This document shows positions 49,955 to 61,106 of a stretch of 64,000 nt of DNA, piece after piece. The translations under genes were made by a program, and so were the position numbers. A model generated the notes under the pieces. The model did no database searches. It was not told where the DNA came from and worked only from the letters and a program-made list of their open reading frames with translations. This stretch comes from Pseudisothecium myosuroides (taxonomy: Eukaryota > Streptophyta > Bryopsida > Hypnales > Lembophyllaceae). The stretch lies in contig CATOGU010000091.1 of assembly GCA_951799445.1 (NCBI GenBank), positions 1 through 64,000 on the forward strand, written 5' to 3'. Position 1 is the stretch's first letter. Each line of letters opens with the position of its first letter.

Positions 49955-50872
49955 TGAACCCCTAAATTTCCATAACTCTTTTTTCACTAAAAACATTCAA
50001 AAATTGCCATTTTTAGTATAAATACCAAATTTTTGGAAAAAAACATTTTTTGACACAAATAACCATAGGATCTTGTAGTATGCTGACTAAAGAACACATG
50101 GTATAAATTTCGAAGATTTCCACCATGTGGATTGCAAGATACAGGTATTCAAATTCACTTAAACCATTTTTTTGGCCCTCCAAAAAATAGGGCAAATGGA
50201 CTTCCTAAGCTCACTTTTCTATGAAAAAATGTCCAAAACAATGGTGCTTTTTTGGATTTATTTTTTTTAATACAAATTGGCTACACCATTTGGAATTGTA
50301 CAGCATACGGTATAGGAATAAAATAGTAAGTAGAAAGAAGTTGAGAATGATTCAAAATACTAAATTTATAAGAATTGAGTTATAGGATTAAAAATGCTAA
50401 TTCCAATAGTTACAATGTTGTAATAGACAATCTACATGCTATGATTTGTTTTTTTCAAAAAATATTAAAACTTGAGTAAGATAAAGGACTTCAAAGTTTA
50501 TTTTAGAGTAGAAAATCCATAAGTGCTTGCAAACAAAAAACCTTCATAACTTCATCTCATTGATCAAAATGAAATGATTCATCTTTCCATGTACTTATAA
50601 TTCCAAAAAGTCAATTTCAGATTCTTGTTTTTGAAAAAAGTGTTCTTTTTTATCTGGCCGGATTGTCCATTTACAAAAAGTAATAATATATATGAGGCCA
50701 CAACTTTTGATTCATATTTCCAAATGTCATGAAATTTAGTGTATATGAAAGGTATTCCTTGTCCCTGCCTTCCATTAAAATTTTAGTCTAGAATATGCAA
50801 ATCCTCATTCACAAAAGTGAGCCCAAACTTTCTATATAACCAAAAAAAACATGTTGGTCTTTTAGGGGTTGT
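49955..50872. mobile_element. TTAA-type element, inverted copy with decayed borders
   Basis: Left TGAACCCCTAAATTTCC and right (complement) ACAACCCCTAAAAGACCAAC: same termini as 2822-3754 in opposite orientation, with both TTAA borders mutated (TGAA, TTGT). The complement of 50690-50860 aligns with 2835-3010 (TATATAGAAA.TTTGGG, AAAAGTTGTGGCC). Confidence 0.6.
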
Positions 50873-51531
50873 ATACCATAGAAATCTACACCTAAATGAT
50901 TGGAAAATACTTGCATTTAGTTGAAATTTCTTGTGATATTGACATACCACCTTCAAGTTATGAACAAAAAATTAATAGTTCCAAGCCAAAAAATTGTTGC
51001 AATAAACACTTGTCCTTTAATTTTACTTTTGTCCCCTTGGCCTTGCATAAGTAGTTATTTACTCATAACTTTTGTATTGTATGTATGTTTTCTATGAAAT
51101 TTGAAATGAAGGTATCAACGCTGGTTTTAGACATTGAATAATTTTATAAATCTTTTATAAATAATTTCCTATTTTAAAACTACCTTAGAATGGATGTCTA
51201 CCGTGGCCATTTTGCAAGTTTTCTATATTTTTTCTAACCCTAAAATCTCTTCTTGGGGTTGTGTGACTTTAGTAGAACTCTTCATATCCCAATTTTCACC
51301 ATAAAATTTGCATTTTATAAAAACAATAATGTGTCTAGCTTGCATATGTGCTCAAAGTGCCCAGCTTGCTATTTTTGCGCACGTGCAGAGAATACAATGT
51401 TTTTTCCCAAAAAAACTCTGTAACAAAAACAAGCATCTTTAAGTTAGCAAACTTTAAAAAAAATTATATTTTTAAAAAGTTGACTCTTTTGTAGTTTGCA
51501 CTAATTGTCAATTCTCAAGCAATCAGCGACA
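50873..51531. other. AT-rich intergenic, no gene seen
   Basis: Nothing recognisable. Confidence 0.5.
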
Positions 51532-52176
51532 TTAACCCCTAAATGCCCAAGGCCTATTTTGAGCCTCTTAGAATTTACTCTAAATTGAACAAAAAGCCAA
51601 CATTTTGATAAGTTGAATCAATTTTAAAAAAAAATTGTAATTGTACAAATTCAAACTAGACATGTTAGAGATCACATAGGAAAATAAAATACAACAATAT
51701 CATTTAAGGATTGAAAGATTATAATGTTTGATCATCAAGGTATTAAAACTATGAAAATCTTTGAGCTCTCTTTTTGCATCGCAAATCTAAAAATTTCAAG
51801 ACCAAAAAATATGAGGTTGAAGGGCCTAACAAATATAACCCCGATCAATTTATGACTTCTAAAAATCTATTCTACAATTTTTTTAAATGAATTTCTAGTG
51901 TGATTTTTCTCCAAGATCTAGTGTATTTGAAGCTCATTTCCAAGAGCCCTCAACACTACAAACAGTCAAGATTGCAATGGGTACCTTTGTAGAAAACTTT
52001 GAATAGAAAAATCATTATCATTCATTTTTAAAATCGGATTTTTGATGCTAAAACTAGACTTCAAAAAGAATTGATCAAAAATATAAACTACTAAAAGTAG
52101 CAGTTTGATAAGGTTTTATTCAACTTCAAAGTTTCTTCGACACCACATTTAGGTGCCTTGGGCATTTAGGGGCTAA
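51532..52176. mobile_element. TTAA-bounded TIR element, copy 6
   Basis: Left TTAACCCCTAAATGCCCAAG, right (complement) TTAGCCCCTAAATGCCCAAG: 19 of 20 terminal bases identical. Left border TTAA, right border CTAA (one change). 645 bp, no transposase. Homologous interior to 11984-12388. Confidence 0.75.
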
Positions 52177-52229
52177 GTCCAATTCTCACAAAATCTCTAC
52201 GGGATTTCAGGTGGGCATTTCAGAATTAG

Positions 52230-52520
52230 GGTTTTCCATATCCGTCGACTCCGCTTGTCGGGTTTAAGGATTACAATTTCCTTGTAGACTTTGGAAGTGC
52301 TCTAGAGTGTGTCAAGAATTATAGCAAGCTCAGGATTTCCTCTCTCAAACGGTGTGCTGGAGAATCGGACAGGTTGATTAGAATTTCTGAACTTGCTGGG
52401 AAAGAGTTGACTCTGTTGCACCCTGCTTTTGAATTTGGTTTCAAAATTTTTCTATCTGCTGCGGATTGTGGAGAGTCGGCGTGGAGACGAGGTTTGAGAG
52501 TTTGTCGACGGCCTATTTGA
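52230..52520 (+). other. 96-codon open stretch without ATG, upstream of the TTC4-like exon
   Basis: Bounded by TAG (52227-52229) and TGA (52518-52520). It contains DYNFLVDFGSALECVKNYS and SELAGKELTLLHPAFEFG. It lies in the 5' leader of the next feature in a different frame. It may be chance, leader sequence or a relic exon. Confidence 0.25.
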
Positions 52521-52530
52521 TTGAATCGCC

Positions 52531-52635
52531 ATGGCTCTATTTGTGCCGACTGGAGTGAATGCGCAAACAGATGCTGAAAAGGCTGACTTGGATGCTATCG
52601 ACGCCATTAAGGAATGCGCTACCATTGAATTCAAG
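52531..52635 (+). CDS. first exon of a TTC4/CNS1-like TPR co-chaperone, rest not found
   Basis: ATG in a good context (cgccATGGC) starts 35 codons ending at a clean donor AAG/GTATG. The peptide (MALFVPTGVNAQ..., then AEKADLDAIDAIKECATIEF) matches from memory the start of plant tetratricopeptide-repeat protein 4 (TTC4), an Hsp90/Hsp70 co-chaperone related to yeast Cns1: the MAL start and the EKADLDAI..IKE.A.IEFK segment just before the first TPR helix. In plants this exon also ends at that point. The TPR and C-terminal exons should follow on the plus strand, yet I find no such exon between 52636 and the opposing WD40 gene, nor later in the window. Either the next intron is very long and the gene encloses its neighbour, or only the promoter-proximal part was duplicated or survived. 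Confidence 0.6.
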
Positions 52636-54300
52636 GTATGAAGCTTTGAATTGTATTTCTTGTCAACTCTAGGGTTTCATTTTTGCACACAAATTTCAAT
52701 TTGCTCTTCAATTCCGCCTTTAGTCGTCCTCAGTATGCAGGACAAATTGGCATGCTGGAAGCTTCTCAAAACTACACATTTTGAGAGAGTGAGTTGGAAC
52801 TACGACATCAGGGGGTGTTATCTCGGCTTGAACATTTTAGGGCATTTGGTATGTGCTTATGAATCTCGGAACTGTGCATGTGACTGGGAGTCTGGAATTG
52901 GGGTTCGGAATTGTGAGGCTTAGGATTGAAATACTAACAATCAGTGCACAGCAGTTCAGGAACTAGCTCCTGCTAGCCTCACATGGAATTTTAAAGCCTC
53001 CCCACGATGTTGCTAGATTGCAAAAACGATTGCTCTTGCAATTGTATCGACACTTTCACGAGAATAGAGACTCGTGTGACATATTTGCGCCTGTTCAAAT
53101 TTCATTTTGCATTGCTTAGAAATTCACTCCTAGAGCTACTCCTAGAGACTTAAACCTGCATCATCTCAGAGAATCACGCTTGGCGGGTTTCAAGATTTAG
53201 GGTTACATTTTTTTGGGGGCATTGGGGCATCAGGGGATGCGAGATGATAGAGTTCGAATTTTTAATGGTAGAATCGATCTTCTGTTACATTTTTGTCGAC
53301 TTCGGAAGCAAATTGCGAATACTCTTCTGCCAAGAAAAACGGTTGCTTTCCCTTGAATTTTTAGGTCATCTTGTTCTTTAGCCAAGTCTTTCTGTCACTT
53401 TTGCAAAAAGAAAATCTTTCAGGCGTTGGCATCAAGTGCCAAGTGGTGTATCACTTTACTAACTCACATCGCTTGGGATTTTAGATTTTGCGAGAAGTAA
53501 TGAAGGACAAGAATTGGACTCCGTTGATGGTCGGAGACCAAACAAATTTTTGATCGATCGACTGATAGAGGATGCGATGAAGCTGTCACACAATGGCGAT
53601 TAAGTAAGACCTCTAGTCTGCTGGATTACTAAATACTCCAATTGTGTCCAATTTCTTGGATATTATGTTGGTTAAAGATTGGGATTGCTGATGAATGTTG
53701 TGATTTAGAATTCAGTTTGGGAAAGCAGTTTTAGCACTACCTTGTGTAATGAGGGAACAGTGCACTTATACTATATGTATGAGCCTTAACATGTCATGGG
53801 CATCGATTTGTGAGATGTATTTGACAAGTTCCAGTACTTATGGTTCTTGACAATTACCCAAAATCGTCCACAGCTCACTTAGTGAAAATTCTCCTGCAAA
53901 TAATTTGTCAAAGGTCGTTACTAATTTTAGAAACCTTGGTGGTGTATTTGCAGATTTGTATCACAAAGATAAAGAAACTTGGTACGCATGCCATCTTTTC
54001 CTGAATCTGGTCCTTACATTTGACTTTGTTGAATGCCTCATTAGACTGTGTCTCCTTTTAAATGTGAAAACTTGCAAAGCTAGAGCAGGAGACCTTCACG
54101 GCCATGGAAGTAGTAAAATGTAGAAGACGGCATTGATACAAGTAGTTTACCACGGCAGGGGATGACAGCAAGGCCAACTGCAAATCGTCCAGCGCCATCG
54201 CTATTAAAATTTACTGGCAAAAATTGGTCCACACCTCAAGGAAAGGAAAGTTGATCATGAGGAAGGTCAGAAAGTTTAACATAGAAATGTACGCATTTAC
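52636..54300. other. moderate-GC stretch between two facing genes
   Basis: Searched on plus for TPR exons and on minus for the missing 3' WD40 exons; neither is convincing. Exon-like pieces with good borders are 53485-53591 (plus; open reading LREVMKDKNWTPLMVGDQTNF then stop) and 53952-53979 (plus; after TTTGCAG, before GTACGC), of unknown meaning. Confidence 0.4.
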
Positions 54301-57300
54301 CATGCACTATTAAGATGAAATCCTAGGTGGTGTCCACAAGAAGGATTCAAAGAAATAGAGTGTACGGAGCTATTTTCAATATTAGCTTGGGCCTGCAGCA
54401 AAAAGCAAATGGATGTCATTGATTAATCTGCCTCTTAATTCTAAGACATGAGGCAACACGTACAATGAGATAGTTTAATAAAAGCAAACATTGCTGGAAA
54501 TCAACCCGGCATAAGTGCTGTGACTAAAGTACACCCAAAGGCTGAATAGTTACGATAAAGAAATCTCACCTTTAAGCCAGGAATGCCTAAAAGAAGTTTG
54601 GCTACTTGGGTTGATCTTAGCGGAGGATGATAACCCTATACTTCAAAAAACACTAGCTCAATCAAATTTCATAAGGGACGACATGGTGTTGCGCGTAATA
54701 TAAAACCTAAGGCTCGCATAGCCTGTCAGGACTACATGTCAGAAAGTCTTCATAAAATCAGAGTTCCAATTAGAACTTATTCTATTTCAGAAGCTGTTTC
54801 TATATAATCATCTGATGAGCCAAATCCAGACTTCGCAAATAAGTTAGTCTGCATCTTGATTCATAGGTTGCTTTCATATCTTGAGTCATAGATTCATAGG
54901 TTGAAATTACTTCTACTATAAGTACAGCACTCGTTTGCAGGTGAGGACTTGAAGCATCAGATACAATACCTCTCCTGCTGTGACAAAAGCAGCAGAATTT
55001 CTTCCTCCTCGGAGATCCCAAAGAGTGATAAGGCCCCCTTCACTTCCCGCGAGAACAAGCTGCACTCCAAAAACGACAAAAACATTAAAACAAACTTTTT
55101 CAGAGTGATCTGCTTTCGAGAGCATATACCCAAAATTGGCCCATGTCAAGAGTAAACCATATCGTTACAGAAAGTAATCATGTCAAATTCACCAGAGTAA
55201 ACGTCTATTAATTCAGATAAATCTATATTCAGCCTGTAGCCATCAAGACTTGCTACCTCCAACTGTTAGGAAAGTCATCGAGGTATTCCTGATTAATTTT
55301 CCTGAAGTATTAGTTACAAGAGAATCAATGAAAGAGAAGATCCATCACAAGTAAAAATTATTGGCAAAGATCTACACATTATTCTATGGTGAGGTAGAAG
55401 TATTTAGTTACATGTTCGTCTCTTGAGAGCTGAAGAGTATTGAGATCACCTCCACCAGTGGATGCAAGAAGGGACATAGTAGGAAATTTCCCAATCCTTC
55501 TATCCCAAACATGCACTCTGTCATCATTCCCACAAGCAATCATCCTGAAGAACGACAGCATTCAGTGAGATATAGGTTTGAGTCTAGTACGACTTCAAGA
55601 TAAATTCGACAAGGGTTCAGTTGCATTGCCAACGGAAGAAATTTCATGATGTTAACAAAACTAGCAGCTAAATATATTCACAACAATTTCGAAGTCCATA
55701 TCTGAGAAACATACCTTGCTTTGTCATTTGCACAATAAGAGAGATCGAAAAGACTAGCAGCATGTCCTCTTTGAGTCTTTGGTGGGAATTGCAGGGTCTG
55801 AGGATTCAATACAGTTCAAATTATGCGAATAACAAAAACAGGTCAACCATTCAGAGAGAAGGAGTTCGCGAGTAATATAACTCCTTTTTATTACTTAAGC
55901 AAGCATCCCGTTATGTCATGCAACCAGAACTTCATATATGACGCCTTCCATATGCAGGAACCCTCACATGTGAGAGCTTATGAGAGAAAAATCCTGAACG
56001 TCATCCCTGGCAAAGTGCGTGCTAAATTCAATATTGAGTAAATGAAGAACAGGGAAAATATACACTCCACAGCTACAACATGAGAATTATATTGTTTCCT
56101 TCGCAAAAATACTTCCATCGGCAACGATATGCGAGACTTACTTGCCGTGGAACTTGGGAGAAGCTTGCAATATCATAAAAATAAACTTTGCTGCTTCCTG
56201 AAGCCACACATGCCACCTGGATTCATATTTTATGAAACTCTGAGAAATTTTTCCAAAATCACGACACTCTTGCATGCAGGCTACCTTATTGAAATATCAC
56301 TTTGCATTGCTAGCTGCTGGACATACTGGACATACAAGGATTACAGAAAAAAATCTTGTCTCTGAAGAATTTCGTTAAAATTATTACGAATATTTACTCG
56401 ACCCTTGTAATGATATACCTTGACTATAAAGCCTCCTTCAAAAAAGACAGAAATTCAAATACCTCTTCTTGATTGGTAGGATTCCATCACACAGCCTCGA
56501 GCCTGTGTTGCGTATTAAAATGAACAGTGGGTGTCACTCTTTCTGCCTCACAACCTGTGTACTTAAGATTAGCAACTTCGGAGAAAAAAAATGCCAAGAA
56601 AATGCCAAAATATACTTTATACTGTAGATAAGATATAAGGTGAAATTTTGAATATGCCGAACAGACTTCAAGGACAACTACAAAAAATACCTCCAGAAGT
56701 GCAGTACAAGTTTTCTAAATCGTATATGGAAAGGCATCCACTGCTAGTAACAGAAGCTACATATATACCCTGCAGCATAATAACAGATGCATTCAAATGC
56801 TGAAAGACACCAAAGAGCCGTGACGGTGTTAATGTTGCAAATCCAATATGTTTTCACAATATTCATAGAGAATTGTGCGTGCAGCAAAACTAATCCTGAT
56901 ACGTTTTACTAACACTACAGAGGGCATCGATGCAGGATCCTGTTGGAAACCAAAAAAATTGTACGAGGAGAGATAAGCCACAAAGATGCACGATGAAATA
57001 CCAAATGACAGGAAGAACAAGTCAACATAGATGAATGCAAAAATGTGCATATCTTCCTGAACTGACAAGTCACGCAAAGATGCCCGGGCTGCTTACTTGG
57101 GAATCAAACTCAACGCATGTCACGGTTGGCCTGCCAGTTACAACCATTATCAGGACACTTAGGAGAAGGAGGTAACAAACGCTATTTGAAACACTGCAAT
57201 CAAGATCAAACGATTTCCATTTTGTGGATGACCAGGCAGCTTAATGTCGTCTTCCTCAGAATTTCTACAACATAAGCAAGTAGACAACCATTTTGGCGAT

Positions 57301-58208
57301 CATGCACAAGTTGATAATTCAAAGGAGATTGGGTGCACTAAAGGATGTACATCAACTTACATCAAAGTGGAGTGGAGATGATGGGTCAGATTTGATTGAG
57401 GGAAGCTTTCAATCTATAATCACAAATAAAAATACGGTTAGTTCGTTGTACATTGCAAAAAACAGAATGCAAATAGAGCACTCCTCCACACCTTACAGAC
57501 TCACCCGACGAGAGCACAATGTTAACCAGGATAACTCATTCTCATCAACCTAGCACAAGTGTCCACAAATCAGTCTGGAGAAATCTAGTGAACTCAGGAA
57601 GCACTAAGGCATGATGCATTCTACTGAAGCCATCACCCTCTTTTCTAAGATACAAATTGTCTCATCCCTATCTACCCAGCAAATGCACCTGCCTCATCAT
57701 ACGACAGCAGCAGGTCATTCAGGAGGGAATGTTTGTAAGCAGCTGATAATTTCCCATCCAATTGATAAGCACCTGCCTGCCATTTTCGCCCGCAAACATT
57801 CCCAAGAATCTTAGCAACCAGATCAGACGTCGTCACAATTTGCAAAACATACATTCAACAACGTTCTCAGACTGCTCAACATAGCCAAGCTCCGGAGCAT
57901 ACCCACAAACACTAGTAAACTACATGTAGTCAATTCTTGGGAACAGTTGTTCTCGTAGAGGTCCTTCCGCTAATTGATCGAGAGAAACAAAACTTCGAGC
58001 TACGGGTCTGACATTCAAGTTGCAAACTCCACTACCCCCAACGATAATTAACGAACTTCGCAAGGATCTACAATTGCTTAGCAAAGACAGCCAAAGAGCA
58101 TGAGATCGTGGAGAACTAGGTTTCTGATACGAATCGTTACCTCGAGGGTAATCTTTCCTTGACGGATGGAAATGAAGGACCAATCCCACGGATCACAAAC
58201 TTATCCAT
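54301..58208 (-). CDS. WD40-repeat (transducin-like) protein gene, ten exons traced, one in-frame TGA
   Basis: Exons in transcript order: 58208-58141, 57130-57097, 56769-56691, 56554-56463, 56216-56142, 55797-55715, 55544-55412, 55059-54970, 54635-54570, 54392-54301. All introns are GT-AG and all phases join (812 nt, 270 codons plus 2 nt). The start ATG (MDKFVIRGIGPSFPSVKERL) has an upstream in-frame stop. WD-repeat signatures follow: GIYVASVTSSGCLSIYDLEN, VACVASGSSKVYFYDIAS, RGHAASLFDLSYC..., MIACGNDDRVHVWDRR and LVLAGSEGGLITLWDLRGGR. The 54570 and 54301 exons (GYHPPLRST...IPGLK, then NSSVHSISLNPSCG...LGFHLNSAW) match the C-terminal side of the plant single-family WD40 protein I recall. Such propellers are scaffolds; the partner is unknown. 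Oddities: exon 4 has TGA at 56489-56487 between EAV and WNPTNQEE, where CGA (Arg) would be expected, a CpG transition. A weak alternative donor at GCT/GTGTGA would skip it in frame (losing ten residues). Exon 10 ends inside a Trp codon (TG/GTAAAT) and no next exon is convincing, so the 3' end is missing or diverged. Confidence 0.8.
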
Positions 58209-58860
58209 GCTTAGAATGCTCCACTCCGCCTCTACATTACCACCCACAAGAATAAACCCAAATCAATAGTCATCCACTGTCATCATACGAGCATGAGGTA
58301 TGCCAAACCGGAAGAAAAAAAACAGTTCAAACTCAAGCAAGCTGCGTTTACCTTGCAAAAGATCCTCCAAGCATTGAGTGCCGCAGGCGTTCTGTACTGT
58401 GCTGTGAGATGGGATTAATACTCCATCTGGTCAACACGCCAGTAGTGTTGCTGTAGCTCAATCTCCCGCGAAATACAAATCGGAACCCCCGAAAGCTAAG
58501 ACGGATTACTCCCAAATTGGAAGAAAAAAAAGAGCGAGCCCTAATTTAAGCTTAAACACGGAGCTCCTTCTCGACATTCCCGTGTTGCACTCCTCCCTGC
58601 AATTGAAGCTGCAGTTGCGAAAACGCTATTGACGGATCTCGCACGCATCCAATCCGGAGTAATTTGTCGTTGAAGGATATACGAAGGCTTCATCAGTTGA
58701 CCTCCGTCAATGAGAGGAACGCCAGATCTTTCGTGAATTGGATTCATATGCAAGTGCAGTACATGGCGGGAATTGAAGCACTGTGGATGAAAGTGGATGA
58801 AGTACGACCGATTGAATGTTGATGGACAGGCGTTGAGGATGCAGGGAACACAAGTATGGC
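58209..58860. other. 5' flank of the WD40 gene
   Basis: Moderate-GC sequence expected to contain promoter and leader of the minus-strand gene. 58541-58753 (minus) is open for 70 codons with no recognised domain and may be leader. A run of A lies at 58314-58322. Confidence 0.4.
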
Positions 58861-58890
58861 ATTTTTTTGGGCTTTGTGCTCAATACATTA

Positions 58891-58966
58891 CTGTAGAACC
58901 TCTCTTAGTGCATAGTGCCGGAACTAAGTTATGCACTAAGAGAAGTTTATGCATTTGGAGAGGTTA
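58891..58966. repeat. AACCTCTCTTAG-family fragment, copy 3
   Basis: CTGTAGAACCTCTCTTAGTG, then ATGCACTAAGAGAAGTTTAT in inverse order: a compact 76-bp relative of the MITEs at 35 kb. Confidence 0.55.
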
Positions 58967-59034
58967 CATTTGTTTAAGTCTGTTAGAAAATTATATTTTT
59001 TTGCGAGTTGGAGCAATATTGTAGGACAACTCAG

Positions 59035-59151
59035 TTGAAATTGGATCCACCTACGAGAAAGATTGACAACAAAAATAACAAGGAGCACATGAAGAAATTA
59101 ACTGCCCATCCAGGCAAGCAAGGTGGAGATGAAGACACCTGGGATGAGAAG
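59035..59151 (+). CDS. isolated exon-like frame, 39 codons
   Basis: Preceded by ACTCAG and followed by AAG/GTACTAG, it is open in phase 0 at both borders and very polar (KLDPPTRKIDNKNNKEHMKK, then GDEDTWDEK). No neighbour exon joins it and the family is unknown. It could be a captured exon between two transposon copies. Confidence 0.25.
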
Positions 59152-59222
59152 GTACTAGAGAATACTACAGTAGCTCTATAATACTGTAGGCATGGGACTA
59201 GGTCAAAGTCAGCTCCCTAAAC

Positions 59223-59800
59223 TTAACCCCTAAAGTCCCATTAGCCCTACGAGGGCCAAAATGCAAGTTTGGGTAGGCTCGCACAGTTTCAATATTCATC
59301 ATAATTTTCTAAAACTTCTTGTAAAGCTAGGAAAACACATAAGCTTCTTGGGGATATAATTTTTATTTCAATGAGTGCTTGGAAGTAAAAGTTATTGCAC
59401 AAAAAGCCAAATATGGAGGTCGGCGGGCAGCCCAAAAAAAATCACAAAAAGTCAAAATAATTTTTTTTAAATTTTTTTCCTAAAATATTATATGTTTGTC
59501 TACATGTAAGACTTTGATTCATTCTATTTGGACTAGTGATGAGAAAGCTATGGACAATCTTGTTTTTCCGGCAATCTTGAAAAAAAACTTTTTGCCCAAC
59601 TTTGAATGCTAATATCTTCCAATCTGTACGGTCAAATTTGATGAAATTTTTACCACATGATCTCAGACAAGTGAAGTATAAGATCCTATGGTTAAATTCT
59701 TAAAAAAATGTTTTTTTTGCTTTTATGGATGAATGCAGCAGAAATGGCAGTTTTGAGTGTTTTTTGACAAAAAAAATGACCTTGGGACTTTAGGGGTTAA
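59223..59800. mobile_element. TTAA-bounded TIR element, copy 7 (best preserved)
   Basis: Left TTAACCCCTAAAGTCCCA and right (complement) TTAACCCCTAAAGTCCCA are identical over 18 bp including TTAA. 578 bp. The interior shares segments with 22930-23050 and with 25397-26237. No ORF of note. This copy gives the clearest statement of the family's termini. Confidence 0.85.
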
Positions 59801-59854
59801 GGCTTAGATTTATTGTACCTTTATGAAAATGTATTTCAAATTAGCCCCCACCCA

Positions 59855-59937
59855 CAAACCTCTCTTATTGCATATTATGCACTAAGAGAGTATGCATTAA
59901 GAGAGTATGCAGTAAGAGAAGTTCTACTATACCAACC
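59855..59937. repeat. AACCTCTCTTAG-family fragment, copy 4
   Basis: AAACCTCTCTTATTGCATA followed by three tandem GCA.TAAGAGAGTAT/GTT units, ending AGAAGTTCTACTAT. Confidence 0.5.
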
Positions 59938-59970
59938 TTTCTAAAGCAAATTCTAACACAAAATAGACAA

Positions 59971-60209
59971 AATAGTAGAATTAGGTTGCCTTAACAATTA
60001 AGTTGCCTTACCCTGAGAAAGTAACTTTATAAGCCATCAAAGTTAACAAATACTTCTACAAATATTTTTATTTGTAGACATGGAGGTTAATGAGTCCCAA
60101 TTACAACAATACCTAATTCAAAAGTAGTTCATTCTTATACAATAACACAAAATAATTATATAGTGTCAAATGTCAAGAAATTAATATGGAACAATCTAAT
60201 TTTACTATT
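59971..60209. mobile_element. TIR element, AATAGTGAAATT family, copy 2
   Basis: Left AATAGTAGAATTAGGTTGCC, right (complement) AATAGTAAAATTAGATTGTT, 239 bp. The internal GTTGCCTT..CAATTA.GTTGC string is shared with 860-890 of the 894-bp copy. Confidence 0.5.
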
Positions 60210-60316
60210 TTCTATAAGTTAACCTTTGAAGGATAATGAAGACCAAAAGTGTCCAATGGATGACTTCAATGTTCATTGTAGATTGAAAACAAAGAAGGCA
60301 GCCTATTGGTTTGATA

Positions 60317-60768
60317 CACTACAAGAGGATTTTTGTCCTAATTGACTAAAAATTGACAAAATTTTGTCAACTGTGCCGTCAATTAGGACACCTTGATTTG
60401 GACACTTAGTTGACAAAATTTTGTCAATTGTCAATGTCCTTTGACAAAGTTCTGTCAATTTTCAATGTCATTTCTGACCAAAAAAAACCCTGTCAACTTT
60501 TGATCTGGACACCTTCTGCGTGCAGAAGGGCTGCACTGTTGGTAATGGTACCTGTGCAAAGTGCATAAAGAAAGTGCATAAAGAAAGCATAAACCAGCAC
60601 ATGCAACAAGATTCTTATGAAACGAGTATAGGTTATATAATTCTTTCACGCCTACATCACCCGCCACATTGTCCAGATTGCAAGAAGTGCCTTTCTTGAA
60701 CAAAAAACTCTTGTCTACAAGAAGCAACCATTCACCAGCCCGAGATAGACTAATCTCTCTTGTAGTTG
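60317..60768. mobile_element. CACTA-type non-autonomous element
   Basis: Left CACTACAAGAGGATTTTT, right (complement) CAACTACAAGAGAGATTA; the CACTA-like ends indicate the CMC/EnSpm group. Inside, the palindrome TTGACAAAATTTTGTCAA occurs twice (60353-60370 and 60410-60427). The 90-codon minus frame at 60455-60727 is not a known protein. Confidence 0.55.
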
Positions 60769-61106
60769 CCAGTTAAGCAGACTAGTATAGAGTATGCTAT
60801 TCACTACGTAGATTACAAATGCATCTACGTATCCATGTGGAGAAAGCAAGGAGATCCTATTGAAGTCCTAAACCTACCACTGTGCTTAGAGAAAGAGGGT
60901 AGAATCATCCTGTATGTTTTCTTCATGATCCACTAGTAGTCACAGAACCTGAATAGAACAGAGGTTATTGCTCTAGTCGATGTTATTGTTCTGAATTTCT
61001 TCTCTTTCTTCTTCAATGTAAACTTCTAGAATTCCTTGCTCTTTGCATACGCAGGTAGTAATAATCCGCATGACTTGCAAGTTAAGTGAAAATTGACCAC
61101 ACGTAC
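60769..61106. other. 3' flank of the minus-strand gene at 61.1-61.9 kb
   Basis: No coding sequence recognised; probably 3' UTR and intergenic. Confidence 0.4.

Noticed and set aside
54777..54848. Possible terminal exon for the WD40 gene (phase-compatible with the exon at 54970-55059, ends in TAA)
   Set aside because: A better continuation exists: 54570-54635 and 54301-54392 also join in phase and match the expected C-terminal side of the family, so this piece is probably intron sequence.
57672..58189. Minus-strand frames of 60 and 89 codons within 57.67-58.19 kb
   Set aside because: They lie in the first intron, or out of frame with exon 1, of the WD40 gene and show no domain.
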